Made by a program: the position numbers and the translations under genes
Shown here: one piece after another, positions 1-10,968 of the stretch
Numbering within the stretch: the first letter of the stretch is position 1
Layout of the letters: the number at the start of each line of letters is the position of its first letter
The notes under the pieces: generated by a model
Told to the model about the DNA's origin: nothing
The model's input: the letters and a program-made list of their open reading frames with translations, nothing else
Database searches by the model: none
NCBI GenBank assembly: GCA_021432635.1
Contig: MU270034.1
Span: 1,047,690 to 1,084,023, forward strand
From: Thozetella sp. PMI_491
Taxonomy: Eukaryota; Ascomycota; Sordariomycetes; Chaetosphaeriales; Chaetosphaeriaceae
DNA: 36,334 nt
Reading direction: 5' to 3'

Positions 1-160
1 TATTAAGTAATATAGCATAGAAATAGTTATGCCTTACACGCATTATTTTAATAAGGGGGTTAAGTGTATTATATTATTATAATCCTTAAAATGTTAAAAG
101 CATATACGTCTAAAAGAACCATATAACAGTTTCTTTATACGTTCCTCTAAGCACTAGTTA

Positions 161-163
<3 letters not shown>
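1..163. other. AT-rich flank, no gene seen
   Basis: This stretch is AT-rich but keeps some CA, TG and CG dinucleotides, so it is less mutated than the block to its right. I see no open frame, RNA or repeat in it. It may be DNA outside the chromovirus. Confidence 0.4.

Positions 164-197
<34 letters not shown>
164..197. repeat. 34-nt T homopolymer
   Basis: An uninterrupted run of about 34 T lies just beyond the downstream end of the minus-strand chromovirus relic; read on that strand it is poly(A). It marks a change from strongly RIPped DNA (higher coordinates) to milder DNA (lower coordinates). It could be the tail of a retroposed sequence, a slipped microsatellite, or partly a sequencing artefact. 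Confidence 0.8.
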
Positions 198-479
198 CTG
201 ACTTTTAGCTGATAAGTGTTTTAGTTTTATATAATATAATAGAATTAAAGAAGATAAAGGAGGAGGAAGAGGAGATATAGTGTTATATATCTAAGGCTTT
301 GGCTAAGTTAGAGTGACTATATAAGTAAAAGTATCTTTTCTAGGCTAGGGGTAAGAAGTTGTTTAACTATAGGATAATTAGTTTAAAGGAGGATAATACT
401 AGGGAGATATTCTTTAAGTAGTATATAATAGGTAAGGCTTAGTCTTTTAAGGCTTTTAAGGTGATTAATTAAGAGGTGA

Positions 480-920
480 TAGGTTTTAACTTAGTATTAG
501 TTAATTAGGGTTTTAATAGTAAAACTACTAAATAAGTTCCTATAAGTTTTCTAGGTATTTATTAAGTTCTTATATATTTTTACTGGTATTATATCCTATT
601 TATTTGACTAGGTATTTTAATTTATCTTTAGTGTTATAAGAGTCTATAATATTTTTAACTTTATACTCTAGTTACTTATTGACTTTTATATATTTATCTA
701 GTCTAGTATTTTTTAGTATTAGTTTAAGTAGTAAGACATAAAAAATTAAATATATCTATATTATTATAAGTAGTTTTAGTTTATAAGTGACTTTACTAGT
801 TTATTTTTTAATCTAAAATAGTCTTAACTTTTTAAAGTTTAATTTATTGCTTAATTATATTATTTTAATATTTTTTCATAGGAGATAGACCTTATCTCCC
901 TTTTAAAAGATTAATCCCTT
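480..920 (-). pseudogene. integrase C-terminus: GPY/F module and chromodomain
   Basis: About 760-920 on the minus strand reads KGDKVYLL, SNKLNFKKL and then the (G)PF-I region, the GPY/F module of chromovirus integrases. About 500-690 continues with LDKYI, YKVKNIIDS and KYLVK-IGYNTSKNI-E, which is the chromodomain pattern YLVKWKGY...NTWEP with Trp codons turned into stops. The chromodomain places the element in the chromovirus clade. The frame continues towards about 200, but with no recognisable domain. Confidence 0.88.
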
Positions 921-1309
921 TAACCTTTTCTAGTTAGTGTATTTACTTATTCTATTATAAATAAACTTAAATTCTCTTTTTATAAGTTTATATAAAGTTT
1001 TTAGTTTTTTAACTCTTAATCCTACCCTAGGATTCTCTTTTAAGTTAAGAGGGGTTTAGTAGACTTTTAGTTTAAAATTATAGTTGGTAAAGAATAGGAA
1101 TATCTTAGTGGATTTTTATCTAGTGTTATTATAGGTGAATTAAGTGATTAGTAATAGCTATACCTAATTATTTTGTTTATAGTTGATATAATAATATAGG
1201 TATTATTCTATAGTTTAGTTAAGTCTTTTTATTTATCTATTAGACTAAAGATAGTAAGCTGTTAATAATTAGTATTTAGTTTTAAGTTAGGCTATAAGGG
1301 CTTTTTAAA

Positions 1310-1770
1310 AGTTTAAGGTAAATAGTTTATCTCTATTACTAACTAACTTATCTAATAGTCTATAGTTTATAATAATATTTTTTATAAATATATAGGCTAG
1401 TTCTTTAGTGTTACTAGCTTTTTTATATAGGATAAAGTAGCTATACTTAATAAGTCTGTCTATAATTATTAGGATATTATTAAAAAATACTTTAGTTAAA
1501 AGTTTCTTTAAAAGTAATAGCTTTATAATAAAGTTTAGGGAGATTAAGCTCTATAACTTTTTAGGGATTAGGAGAGGTTATAGTTCTTTATAGATCTTAT
1601 ACTAATTTACTTTGCTTTTATTATATTTATTATATTTTTTAATTACTTTTTTTATAACTCTTTTAGCTTTAGGGAAGTTATAAGTATAGTATAGTTATTT
1701 TAAAGTCTTAGTGACTCCTTAGTATTTATAGGAGAGGATTTTATATATTTCTTTTACTAGGTTTTATTAT
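1310..1770 (-). pseudogene. integrase core of the chromovirus pol
   Basis: A minus-strand frame contains the end of the zinc-binding region (KKYNKYNKSKVN, the region of CxxCQ.SK), then PLPIPKK, SLISLNFIIKL (the W.SISLDFIV.LP motif with the first catalytic Asp read as Asn), ILIIIDRLIKYSYFI (V.VDRLTK) and SNRDKLF (ISDRD..F, carrying the second catalytic Asp region). This is the DDE integrase order of Ty3/Gypsy elements. Stops are TAA/TAG. The integrase continues towards lower coordinates into the GPY/F module and chromodomain. Confidence 0.92.
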
Positions 1771-2139
1771 AAGGTGTTAAAGATATAGATTTTCCTATAG
1801 AATTAATAGACTTTATTTTTCTTTTTTATGTTTTTACTAAGGCTATTTTATACTAAGTCTATAAAGTCTTAATTATTAAAAACTTCTTTAATCCTATTAG
1901 TCTAGTTAGGGTCTAGGAGAACTTAAAAGATAGTATTTAACTCTTAGAGAGCCTAGCCTAGGCTTTTATTTTTTAAGACTATTAAGATACTTTATATATA
2001 AGGTTTTAATTCTTATATATAATCTTTTCTTTAGCTAAAGGTATTTGCCCTAGTATTTTTAGGTCCCTTTTTATATATAATTTTAAAATTAAATTTAGAG
2101 AGAAATTTAGTCTATCTAATTTATTATTTGTTAAATTCT

Positions 2140-2420
2140 TTATTAGTTATAAAGTAGATAAGGTTTTTATAGTTTATATAAATAGTAACTTAATATTATA
2201 TTTTACAGAGGTAAACCTTTTACTTTTTAAAGGCTTTAATAATAGCTATTAGTTCCTTATTATGTATTTAATAGTTAATTTCTACTCTTTTAAGCTTTTT
2301 TAAGAAAAAAGTAACTAGGTATAGTAATTCTTCCTTATTATATTGTCCAAGTTATCCTTTTATTATAAAGTTTAAGGAGTTAGTTTTAACTTTATATAGT
2401 TTTATTAGGTTTAAGAGTAT
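2140..2420 (-). pseudogene. RNase H domain of the chromovirus pol
   Basis: Downstream of RT on the minus strand a frame reads VTFFLKKLK, then RVEINY, IHNKELIAIIKAF and VTIYINYKNLIYF. These match the Gypsy RNase H pattern (the S(R/K)KL..AE.NY.I.DKELLAI motif, then the V.TDHKNL segment with the catalytic Asp and His changed). The Asp-to-Asn and His-to-Tyr changes are the expected results of G-to-A and C-to-T mutation. The intact domain removes the RNA template during reverse transcription. Confidence 0.85.
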
Positions 2421-2739
2421 AAGTATAGGTTTACTTAAAATCTTTAACTTAATAGCTTTAAAGGCTTTACTAGCTTAATTAATCTATTTAAACTTAGTCT
2501 CCTTATAGGTAAGCTTTATAAATAGTAAGACAAGCTTATTATAATTTTTTATAAAGTAGTAGTAGTAATTAGTAAATCTAAAAAAAGTTTATACTCCTTT
2601 TACTATTTCTAATAATAGCTAGTCTTATACTATTATTACTTTCTTAGGATTTATTCTTATAAATCTAGGGGTAATTTTAAACCCTAGAAAAACAATTTCT
2701 TTAGTATAAAACTTATTCTTCTCTAGTTTTACTAGGAGT

Positions 2740-3200
2740 TTAATATCTTTTAAAGCTTATAGTATAGTATAAATATATTATTTATATTTTATTTTATTTT
2801 TTAAGTAGATAAAGATATTATCTAAGTAGATAATATAAAATCTATTAATATATAGTTATAAGATATAGTTAATTATAGCTTAAAATATTACTAAGGTATT
2901 TTATAGTCTAAATAATATAATTAGATACTTATAATATCTATACTTAGTTTTAATTATTATTTTCTATTCTTCTCCTTTTACTACTTAGATTAAGTTATAA
3001 ACTCCTTTTAGGTTAAAGTATATTATTATTATAGCTCTTATTAATTAGTCTTATAGTTTAGATATTAAGGATAATAATCCTTTATTAGGGATGGTAATAC
3101 TATTAAGTTATTAGTAGTTAATATATAGTCTTTATTTTCTAGTTCTATCCTTGTTTTTCTTAGGTATAAATAGGATTAGGTATCCTACTGATAAATTTAA
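2740..3200 (-). pseudogene. reverse transcriptase domain of the chromovirus pol
   Basis: The minus-strand translation gives a recognisable Gypsy RT: a block like LILFIPKKNKD near 3,190, then YINYQQLNSITIPN (the DYRxLN motif), KGVYNLI (the region of the first catalytic Asp), KTKYRYYKYLI (the FxTRYGHYEYLVMPFG region) and finally YLDNIFIY near 2,815-2,835. The last is the YLDD active site with its second Asp codon GAT changed to AAT, so the domain would be catalytically dead even if translated. TAG/TAA stops interrupt it at Gln- and Trp-type positions. It is followed by RNase H and integrase on the same strand. Confidence 0.93.
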
Positions 3201-5539
3201 TAGTTATATATAACCTTTCTCTAGGTTTTTATTAAGGTATTATTATAGGGCTATAAGTTTCTCCTTGTTTAGTTTGTAGATTTTATATAGCTTGGGTTAT
3301 TCTCTTGGTTTAATTAGTATATAATAGTTAAACTAATTATACTCTAGTAACCTTATATCTAATATTTCTTTAAATAGTTTATTATACTTCTAGTATTCTT
3401 TTAGTATCTTATTTAGGGTTTTTATAGTAGATATTTTAGTAATTATTAATATCTTAAAGATTTTTTTTATAGGCTTACTTAAAGGTTTTATATAAGTTAT
3501 ACTAAAGGCTAAGTCTTTTTAAATATCTTTAGTTTTCTTTTCTAAGATTAATTAGATATATTTTTTAGGTATTAGTCTAAAAAATATCTAGCTAGTTATC
3601 TAGTTAATTTTTAGGTTATTTTTTTATAACTATAATATCCCTAGAATTAAGTGGTATAGTTTAATTTCTATAATATTAAAGGTTATTTCTTTATTATATA
3701 TATTATAGGCTAATATTAAAAGGGGTATAATCTTTATTATAATATCTCTCTTTTTATACTAAGCTAGTTCTTTTTTTATAGTATATAGGTAATATATAAA
3801 TTCTTTCTTATTCTAAGATAGTTATAGCTGATTAATAACTTTTAGTGATATATAATTTCCTTAGGATCTACTATTAATTATTATAATAATATTATATTAA
3901 TTATTAGTGATAAAAATATAAGTAAGTAGTCTTAAGTTAGGGCTAGTAATTATTATAAGAGTCTTTATCTCTAGGTTGTCTTATTAACTCTTTATAAGCG
4001 ATATCTGTTATTTTTTATCTAGTCTTATCCTAGGATAAGCTATAAGTACTGGTTTTTCTTTATAGGGTATAGTTTATATTATATAAGGTCTTTAAACTAG
4101 GGCTTAAGTCTTATATTAATAAATTATTCTTATATATATTTTATAGCTTTAATTTATTCCTTAGTTATTTATAAACTAATAGGGTCTCTTTTTATAAAAG
4201 TATATCCTTATGCTTTTCCTTAGTATTATTATATAGTTTTTTCTATATAGTAATATAAATATATTATAAAAGTATATTATACTATACTTAGCTTATTCCT
4301 ATAATATATTAGGAATTAGGGGTTTAGCCTAAAGGTGGCCTATCTATTATATTAGTCTTTTATTTCCTAATACTTTATTTCTTCTTATAGGTATAGGTTA
4401 TTAATCTATTATGTTTTATACTTAATAAGAAAGAAATTATACTTTAGTTTATCTATAGTATATACTTTATATAGTATAATATATTATATCTAGGCAATTT
4501 CTTTATAGTGTTTATACTAGGGGCTTATTTAAGGGTTGTCTTAATAATTTAGTTATTAGTTATTTTTTAAAAAGTTATAGTATAAGACTTTATCTATAAG
4601 GAATAATATATATTCTCTTCCTAGGATTAAGTTAAGTCTAATCCCTAGGTACTTTTAAACTATAAATAAGAGTATATTATATAATTCCTTTATTAGTTCT
4701 TCTTTAATTTCTAATAAACTATTAAATTCCTCTCCTCATTACCTAGGTATATAAAAGGCAAGTTATTTATTATTTTCTTTATAGATATAAGTTTTAGTAG
4801 GAGAGTTGTCTAGCTATATCTTTTAAGCTTCTTAATTATTATAATATATTATTATAAGGTATTATTTAAGGTAGTTTAGTTATTTAGATATAGGTATTAA
4901 GATATTTAGTTCTAAGAGTTTCCCTAGTTATTATATATTAATAGGTTCTTATTTTATATATAAGATATTATTTTTAATATATATGTTATATCTAAAGTTA
5001 TTTAGGTTTATAAATTAATATTTCTTTTTATTTTTAAAATAATTATTATATAACTTTTATAGCTAATAGTTTAGTTTATTATCTTAGTTCTTTATATATT
5101 TTAAAGATAGTAATATATAGGAGAGTAAATACTTTATATAATAAATATATGTTATTATTTCTCCTTAGTCTTAGATATAATAGACTTTCTTACTTTAATA
5201 TTTTAGGCAAGCCTTAGCTCTATCTGTTTTATAAGGTTTATCTAGTCTATAGTATATAATTAGTTTTAGTCCTTATATAGTTAAGGTTATACTATTTCTA
5301 ACTAGTAGTAGTAAGTAGTCTACTTTTACTATTATTTTAAGGTATAGTATAGCTTCTTTAGTTATTAGTCTACTTAAAACTATATACTATTTTAGAGATA
5401 GTTCTTCTATTAATACTATAGTATAAGTATTACTAAGATTTATAATATTATAGGTTAAGTTGTTTTATATAGTTATACTTAAGGTTTAAACTAGTTTATA
5501 TTATACTAGATTAACTAACTACTTCTTAAGTACTAGTTT

Positions 5540-6460
5540 TTAACTTATTTTCTTTAGCTATTTATATATATTAATATAGTGTCTCTTTTTCTAATAGTTA
5601 TAGTACTTAATATCTTTAAGGTTTTATTTTAGTTTTTATTATACTATATTTAGGTCTATAAGTCCTATATAAGTCTTATATACTATTGTCTAGTAGTTTT
5701 AGCGTTAGTTAGTAAATTATTTAGACTAGTTATTCTATCAAGGTCTTTTAGTATTAACTAATTATTAAGGTTTTTACTACTGTTTTTTTATCTTTTATTT
5801 ATATAGTTAATTATTAATATAGGTTGTTATTTCTATATATAATAGGAAATCTTTTAAGAGGTTAAGCTTTAAGACTTTATCTTTAACTTTACTTTTAAGT
5901 CCTTAGTAGAATAAGAATTTCTTAGTTTTATTAGTATAGTTTAAAAGTAAATAAAATCATTAGAATTCTACTATATATTAGACTATAAAACCTTTTTACT
6001 TAAGTTAATATAGGCTTTGTTCTTACTAGTGTTTTTTATCTAGTTCTTAAAAGAGGGATTTTAAGGCTTATTTATATCTTATATAAGTTATAAAGATATT
6101 ATAAGTTTTAGGTTAGAGTTTTAAAGTAAATCCTTTTTCGAGGAAGTCTATAAGGTATAGTTTAAACTATACTAATGCTCTTCCTTTTAAGAATAAGCTG
6201 GTATATATTACTTTTTTGTATTTACTTTAAAAGCTATTAGTATAAAAGTAGTAGTAAGCTCTTATTTAAGCTAAGTAGCTTTTTAAGTGTTTATAGGTAC
6301 TGTTAAAAGGCTAGGACTAGTTAAGTCTTAGCTTTTCTTATCCTTTAATAGGGGTTATAATAATATTAATAATAACATATATAGTATATAAGTTATTTTT
6401 AAGTTAAAGCACTTAAATAGTGCTAGTACGTAGTTTACTAATAAGTTTTTTTATCTAGGC
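5540..6460 (-). pseudogene. gag of the chromovirus (capsid plus CCHC zinc knuckle)
   Basis: One minus-strand frame can be followed from the capsid region to the nucleocapsid. Near 6,230-6,283 it reads SYLAQIRAYYYFYTNSF, and near 6,122-6,185 GRALV followed by YLIDFLEKGF, both typical of the Retrotrans_gag family of fungal Gypsy elements. The same frame reaches a zinc knuckle at about 5,567-5,615, where the pattern C-x2-C-G-x2-GH-x4-C is visible with the cysteines changed to tyrosine (TGC/TGT to TAC/TAT) and only the His still in place. In-frame stops are nearly all TAA or TAG, with at least two TGA. In the intact family this protein forms the virus-like particle and binds RNA. No surviving ATG can be assigned with confidence, so the start is approximate. 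Confidence 0.88.
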
Positions 6461-6719
6461 AAGGTCTTTCTTTATATTAATGTATTTAGTATTGTCTCTA
6501 CTGTTATTAGCGTCCTTTATTTCTTAGTTAAGGCTATATTAAGCAGGGGCCTTTTCCTTTTTCTTATTAGACTTATCAGAGTTATAACTACTGGTAGACA
6601 AGGTGTTTTTACTAGATATATTAACTATAAAACGTTGTTAATTATACTTATCTTATCCTTTAAAAGAGAGTAATTAATATATTATAATATTAAGATCTTA
6701 AGGTTAGTATTTTTAATAT

Positions 6720-7780
6720 ATAAGAGATTCTTTCCTAAGATAGAAAAGGTAGAGACAAGTAAAGTATTAATTAACTAAGGGGTATAAAATCTAAAGTATA
6801 AGTTAAGGTAGCTTAAATAGATTAATTACTAAAGAGTAAAGGCTAACTAATCTATCTAGGTAAAGACTATAATCTTATATACTAGGTTACTCTTTATAGC
6901 TTACTTATTTTAAGGAGTACTAGTGATTTAACTCACCTAGTAATCTAGATTACTACTAAGCCTTTAAAAAGGTGATCCTTTTTTATTAGTGGAATATCTA
7001 CGTAGGTGCCTGAGGCATTTATTAAGGGTTTTACCCTTATTAACCGCTAGGCCTAAACGCTAGGCCTTGTTAGCAGTTGCAAGGAGGTGGCTAATGCCTT
7101 GATTATAACAGTAAACTGGTCGACTGTAGAGTTAATTGTGGCTGTATAAGGATAAAATACAGCCCGTTGTAATAAACTAATCGTTAGGATTATAATAGTG
7201 GTTAAGACGTAAGAATTAATCGAGATTTGGGATTATAAGTATAAATAGTATAGGAACGAGTAAGTAGAACATAGTGTATTATATTAAAATAGTATGTGTG
7301 CTTAACTATATACTTATATATGTAGGGATAGGGTTAACTAATAGGTTTAGCTATAGTTAAGGCTAATAAATAATAAGGTATAGTATAAATATATATATAT
7401 AGCTTAGTTAGGTAGCTATTATAATAGGGCTTATAAGTAACTATAAGGTTAAAGGTTTAACTCCTATTATAATTAGTATTTTATATATAAAGCTTTTATA
7501 TAAGGAGCTTTATATATAATAGTATAGCAATCTAATATAATCTAATCCTCTTTATAATTTATTAAACCCTATAATAAGTTATATACCTAGTTTCTATATA
7601 AAAACTAGTTTATATCTTATACTTTTATACTATACTATATATAACTAGCTTTATAATTAATATCAATATATAACATATATATATAAGTAAGACTTAAAAC
7701 ATATATTATAAATATATAAACTATGTTAATATATAACCCACTATTAAATATAGATCTTAAAATATATATTATAAAACGCA
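6720..7780. other. non-coding transition region with small inverted repeats
   Basis: No gene is visible. RIP weakens to the right of about 6,950. Small structures are present: an 11-bp palindrome TGCCTGAGGCA at 7,007-7,017, a 6-bp stem (TAAGGG/CCCTTA) with a 5-nt loop at 7,023-7,039, and CGCTAGGCCT repeated at 7,045-7,054 and 7,058-7,067. One of these could lie near the 5' LTR of the minus-strand chromovirus, but I could not pair an LTR here with one at 1-480. Confidence 0.45.
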
Positions 7781-7786
7781 CGGGCC

Positions 7787-7930
7787 ACATACCTCTAGGG
7801 CAGGTAAGAAAGCCCTATACTTATAAAAGATCTACATAAGTAAAAACAACCACACGCCTTAAAACATCCACGATTCCACATAACGGCCACCTCCCATACA
7901 AAACAACCATACCATATAAAAACGCCTAAA
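7787..7930. repeat. direct repeat, copy 1 (about 144 bp)
   Basis: This sequence aligns with 8,286-8,424 in the same orientation at roughly 75 percent identity by eye. Shared blocks include CTTATAAAAGAT, AAGTAAAAACAAC and ATATAAAAACGC. Most differences are C here against T in the second copy, so this is the less mutated copy. No coding potential is visible; it may be part of a MITE or an LTR fragment. Confidence 0.7.
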
Positions 7931-8285
7931 ACAGACTAAAATATACGCTAAGCCCTTTTAATATATATCCACTAGTAAGGGTATAAAACGCGTAAGAAAA
8001 TAAAGCGTTTTAAATATAAGCGAGCGTTTTATACGCTGGTCTTTACAAGTATACTAATATAGTAAAAGATAGGCCATCTTAATATAGTAATTAGTAGGGC
8101 TATATAGTCTATATATACGTAGCTTTACTCCCTGATTTAAATCTTAGATCTTTATCCTCTTACACACACACTCAAATACACTTACACTTCCACCCTAAAA
8201 GATCCGCTGGCCGGACCCACTTTTCATGTGCATTCCATTGCTTACATCATTAAAATTAATTATTTATCATACCTTTTAACAAACT

Positions 8286-8424
8286 ATATACCTATAAGGT
8301 AAGTAAGCCTTATCCTTATAAAAGATTTATACAAGTAAAAACAACTACACGCTTAAAAGCATCTATAATTCCACACAATAGCTACCTATTATTTAAAACA
8401 GTTATACTATATAAAAACGCTAAA
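8286..8424. repeat. direct repeat, copy 2 (about 139 bp)
   Basis: Second copy of the 7,787-7,930 sequence, starting about 500 bp after it. Relative to copy 1 it mainly carries C-to-T changes, such as AACCACACG becoming AACTACACG and ATCCACG becoming ATCTATA. The spacer of about 350 bp contains no gene. Confidence 0.7.
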
Positions 8425-8429
8425 AAATA

Positions 8430-9400
8430 TACTTAAAAACTGCCTAAGTTTTAAGATCTGATCAAGATACTCACGATAATACTACTATTAAAGGGTCACT
8501 TAACGTAGTGCTTTTAAAACTAGCCTTGCCAATCTATATTGCCCTTTTTAGAGTAACACTGATTAGTGTTAAATCGTATTATAAAATCTTGTAAAGCTGT
8601 GGAAGCTCGATTGTAAAGGGAATAAAAACAAGGCGTATAAACGCTGGTAAAACTATATTTCTGGTATGTCTGTGTAAATCTAAGTATAATTGTAAGCGCG
8701 ACCTCACGACCCCGTTTTATAAGCTTGTAGCGAGCAAGTGCTTATTTGCCACGTGCTTCGTTAGCTTATACAACGGCTGTGGAGTGCTCTTATGAGTACT
8801 TTCCACCCACTATATGGAAGCTTGCTAGTGATGTGAATCTATTGAGCTAATATTTTATATTATATTAACTTAACTTGAGAACTATAGCTAATATATGTTT
8901 AATATTGAGCATCTTATATATATACATATATAATAAGCACTTTATTAGTAATATAGGCCGCCAGTTGAGCATACATGAGTGGTTTAGGCTTTAGTAAAGA
9001 TTGTAGATGCTTGCTTAGCCCTTATCTGCATAGTTGGCTGGAAAGCCGCTTATTTATCTACCTATGGTAGCGAGTATTTTTCCGCAAAGGACCTATAGTA
9101 TAGCGTCACCGAGCGCTAGTTGTAAACCAGTAGCCCAATCTAGTAAATGGTCTGACAGTAATGGTATCGAGTTGGCAAATAAAGTATATCCTTTTTAAAG
9201 TAGGAATTCTGCCGCTTATTTTGCCTTTCCCTATTATACTTATATAGCGATGGGTCTATTTGGGACTGTGTATAGAATAATCTAGTGCTACGATAACGCT
9301 GAAAACCTTAGCTAGAAACGTCTTGTTGCGAAAGTTAGCCAAAAAGGGGAAATCTTGAGAAAGTGAATCCTCGCTGGTGTTTAAAAACTACTATAGAGGA
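8430..9400. other. non-coding, weakly RIPped region
   Basis: Base composition rises towards that of the gene island and CG, CA and TG all occur. I see no supported gene, tRNA or repeat here. A segment near 8,690-8,760 rich in CGACC/CGTG words resembles fungal LTR-type sequence in style only; no partner copy was found. Confidence 0.35.
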
Positions 9401-9756
9401 ATGGCTGATCATGATTAACGGCTAATATCCTCTTAGGAATATGTGAATATTCCCTTAAAAAATAGATAGGTACATCTTTGAGCCAAGGTGGAAGCAATCG
9501 CACCCCCGGTGATGCGCATCGTGTAACCAGGTCGCAGGGGAGGCAATGCACTGGTGCAGGGGACGGGAAGTTTCCCATGAACAAATGTTCGGTTCGTATG
9601 CGAATTCGAATACTATTAGAACCACCTTGATAACACGTGCAAGTCGGAACTACGATCCGCAAACTAGACACAGCAGCGCCATTGAACCGCATGAACCGAA
9701 AAATTCCAGTAGTACCTATTTATTCTCTATCGTGAAAGCATTAACCCATCGTCGAC

Positions 9757-10968
9757 TTAAGAAATCATCATGGCGGCGACTAGAGCGTCAAGGGCCGAGC
9801 AGTGTGTAGTCGAATCGGGACCACCGCCCGAGTCGACAGGGCCGGTCCAACTGTTGCCTAGCTGACCAGTGTTTCCATCCCGAGCCGCAGCCCAGACCGA
9901 GTCTGCACTTTTGATGATAGCGTTGGCATAATCCACCCTAGGTGAGGTGAGGTATAGGTAAGCTAGGTTGCGTATATAGATACCCTTGAATTGAGCGCAA
10001 ACTAAGCCACCACAGGGCATCTCTTGGATGACGCCATTACTGTCGGTCAAGGCGGAAAGCGACGCAGAAGCCAACGTATGGGCTTCATCGAGATATGTAT
10101 TGTCGCCGGTAGCTTTGAAGAGCTCGACAAGTGCACCGAGGATGACACCCTGGTTGTAGCTCCACGTCTGGGCGCCGTTGTTGGCACAGTTAGACAGACC
10201 GTCGTTGATGAGGTAACCGCTGTTGATCATGCCGCTGTTCTTGAACCAGTTCCAGCCGGCGACAGCAGCGTCGAGATATTCGCTCTTCTTATTGGTCGGT
10301 ACGCGATTGGCAATACTTGCGCCCACATAAATGTAGAGCTCGTTCGCGATGGCATTCTTGTAGTCACGCGACTTGCTCCACCAGATGCCGCCTCCGCAGG
10401 TGCTGTCGGTGCCGCGCTTCATGTCCTGGAAGATGACACGGCTGACCATGGTCAAGAAGCCGGGATCCGCATTCACGTCATAGGCCGCGATCAGCGCAAG
10501 AGCCCACCAACCCTCGTCGTCGTAGTAATCGTTGAGGAAGCCCCCAAAGCCTCCCCAGTACCGGGAATCCAGCTCTGTGCCGTTGGCTCTAGATTCCGGC
10601 AGGCGAGCGTCGATAGGAGGCATAGTGAGCGTTGCCTTCAGCTTGAGAGCCTTGGTCACAATTTGCCTCTGGGCGTTGTTACACGAGTCGAGAAAGACCC
10701 CGTCTATTATGTTCATTGCTGTAGCTTCCGTCCTGGCACCCTTGGCAAAGAGGGCCAGTGTGTTGAGGCAGTTGCCACTGTTCCACCAGGTCTCCTGCCA
10801 GACGCCTTCGGCTGAGCTCCACCAGGTGCTCTGCAACGTCTGAATGGCGGCGATTGCGTGAGACTTGTAGGTTAACTTGGCGTCTCTCTCCCCAATGGCA
10901 GCGGCAGAAGCAGGCGCAAGGAGCATCGCGCCCGCCGTAAGGCCAGCGGCCCAGCTTGATGCAACCAT
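9757..10968 (-). CDS. secreted glycoside hydrolase family 76 (alpha-1,6-mannanase-like)
   Basis: An intact, intronless 403-residue protein. Residues 1 to about 22 form a signal peptide (hydrophobic run ending in APASA), so it should be secreted or cell-wall-bound. The body matches GH76, endo-acting alpha-1,6-mannanases that cut fungal-type mannan backbones: GGFLNDYYDDEGWWALALI at residues 142-160 carries the paired catalytic aspartates (150-151), followed by GGGIWW, YKNAIANELYIYVGA, WSYNQGVILGALVEL and FKGIYIRNLAYLY, all in family order. Length is about right for a secreted, non-GPI member, and no C-terminal hydrophobic anchor is seen. The start at 10,968 is chosen because it gives a complete signal peptide. 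Base composition is balanced and the frame has no premature stop, unlike everything around it. A TATA-like stretch lies near 11,097-11,112 on the minus strand. Likely roles are cell-wall remodelling or attack on other fungal walls. It diverges from the small secreted gene 870 bp away. Confidence 0.93.
   Translation of the reverse strand: MVASSWAAGLTAGAMLLAPASAAAIGERDAKLTYKSHAIAAIQTLQSTWWSSAEGVWQETWWNSGNCLNTLALFAKGARTEATAMNIIDGVFLDSCNNAQRQIVTKALKLKATLTMPPIDARLPESRANGTELDSRYWGGFGGFLNDYYDDEGWWALALIAAYDVNADPGFLTMVSRVIFQDMKRGTDSTCGGGIWWSKSRDYKNAIANELYIYVGASIANRVPTNKKSEYLDAAVAGWNWFKNSGMINSGYLINDGLSNCANNGAQTWSYNQGVILGALVELFKATGDNTYLDEAHTLASASLSALTDSNGVIQEMPCGGLVCAQFKGIYIRNLAYLYLTSPRVDYANAIIKSADSVWAAARDGNTGQLGNSWTGPVDSGGGPDSTTHCSALDALVAAMMIS

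Larger units (their letters stand above)
200..6720 (-). mobile_element. Ty3/Gypsy chromovirus, near-complete, RIP-inactivated
   Basis: Read on the minus strand, the block holds the modules of a chromodomain-bearing Ty3/Gypsy LTR retrotransposon in the standard order: gag capsid, CCHC zinc knuckle, (protease region), reverse transcriptase, RNase H, integrase, GPY/F module and chromodomain. The frames survive but are crossed by many TAA/TAG codons, and Cys, Asp and Trp codons show C-to-T or G-to-A changes, so the element cannot be expressed. CA, TG and CG are nearly absent. I could not define the LTRs: no convincing long pair was found between 1-480 and 6,700-7,400, so the outer limits are approximate. 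About 2.4 kb separates the zinc knuckle from the RT core, longer than I expect for protease alone, so a small insertion there is possible. Known role of the intact family: copy-and-paste transposition, with the chromodomain directing integration to heterochromatin. Confidence 0.92.

Noticed and set aside
1..7400. Matching LTR pair for the chromovirus
   Set aside because: A shared 14-bp word (AGTGTATTATATTA, about 63-76 and 7,270-7,283) was seen, but it is too short and AT-rich to support an LTR call.
9381..9809. Two overlapping small ORFs downstream of the GH76 gene
   Set aside because: They have no signal peptide, motif or start context, and lie in the probable 3' UTR of the GH76 gene.
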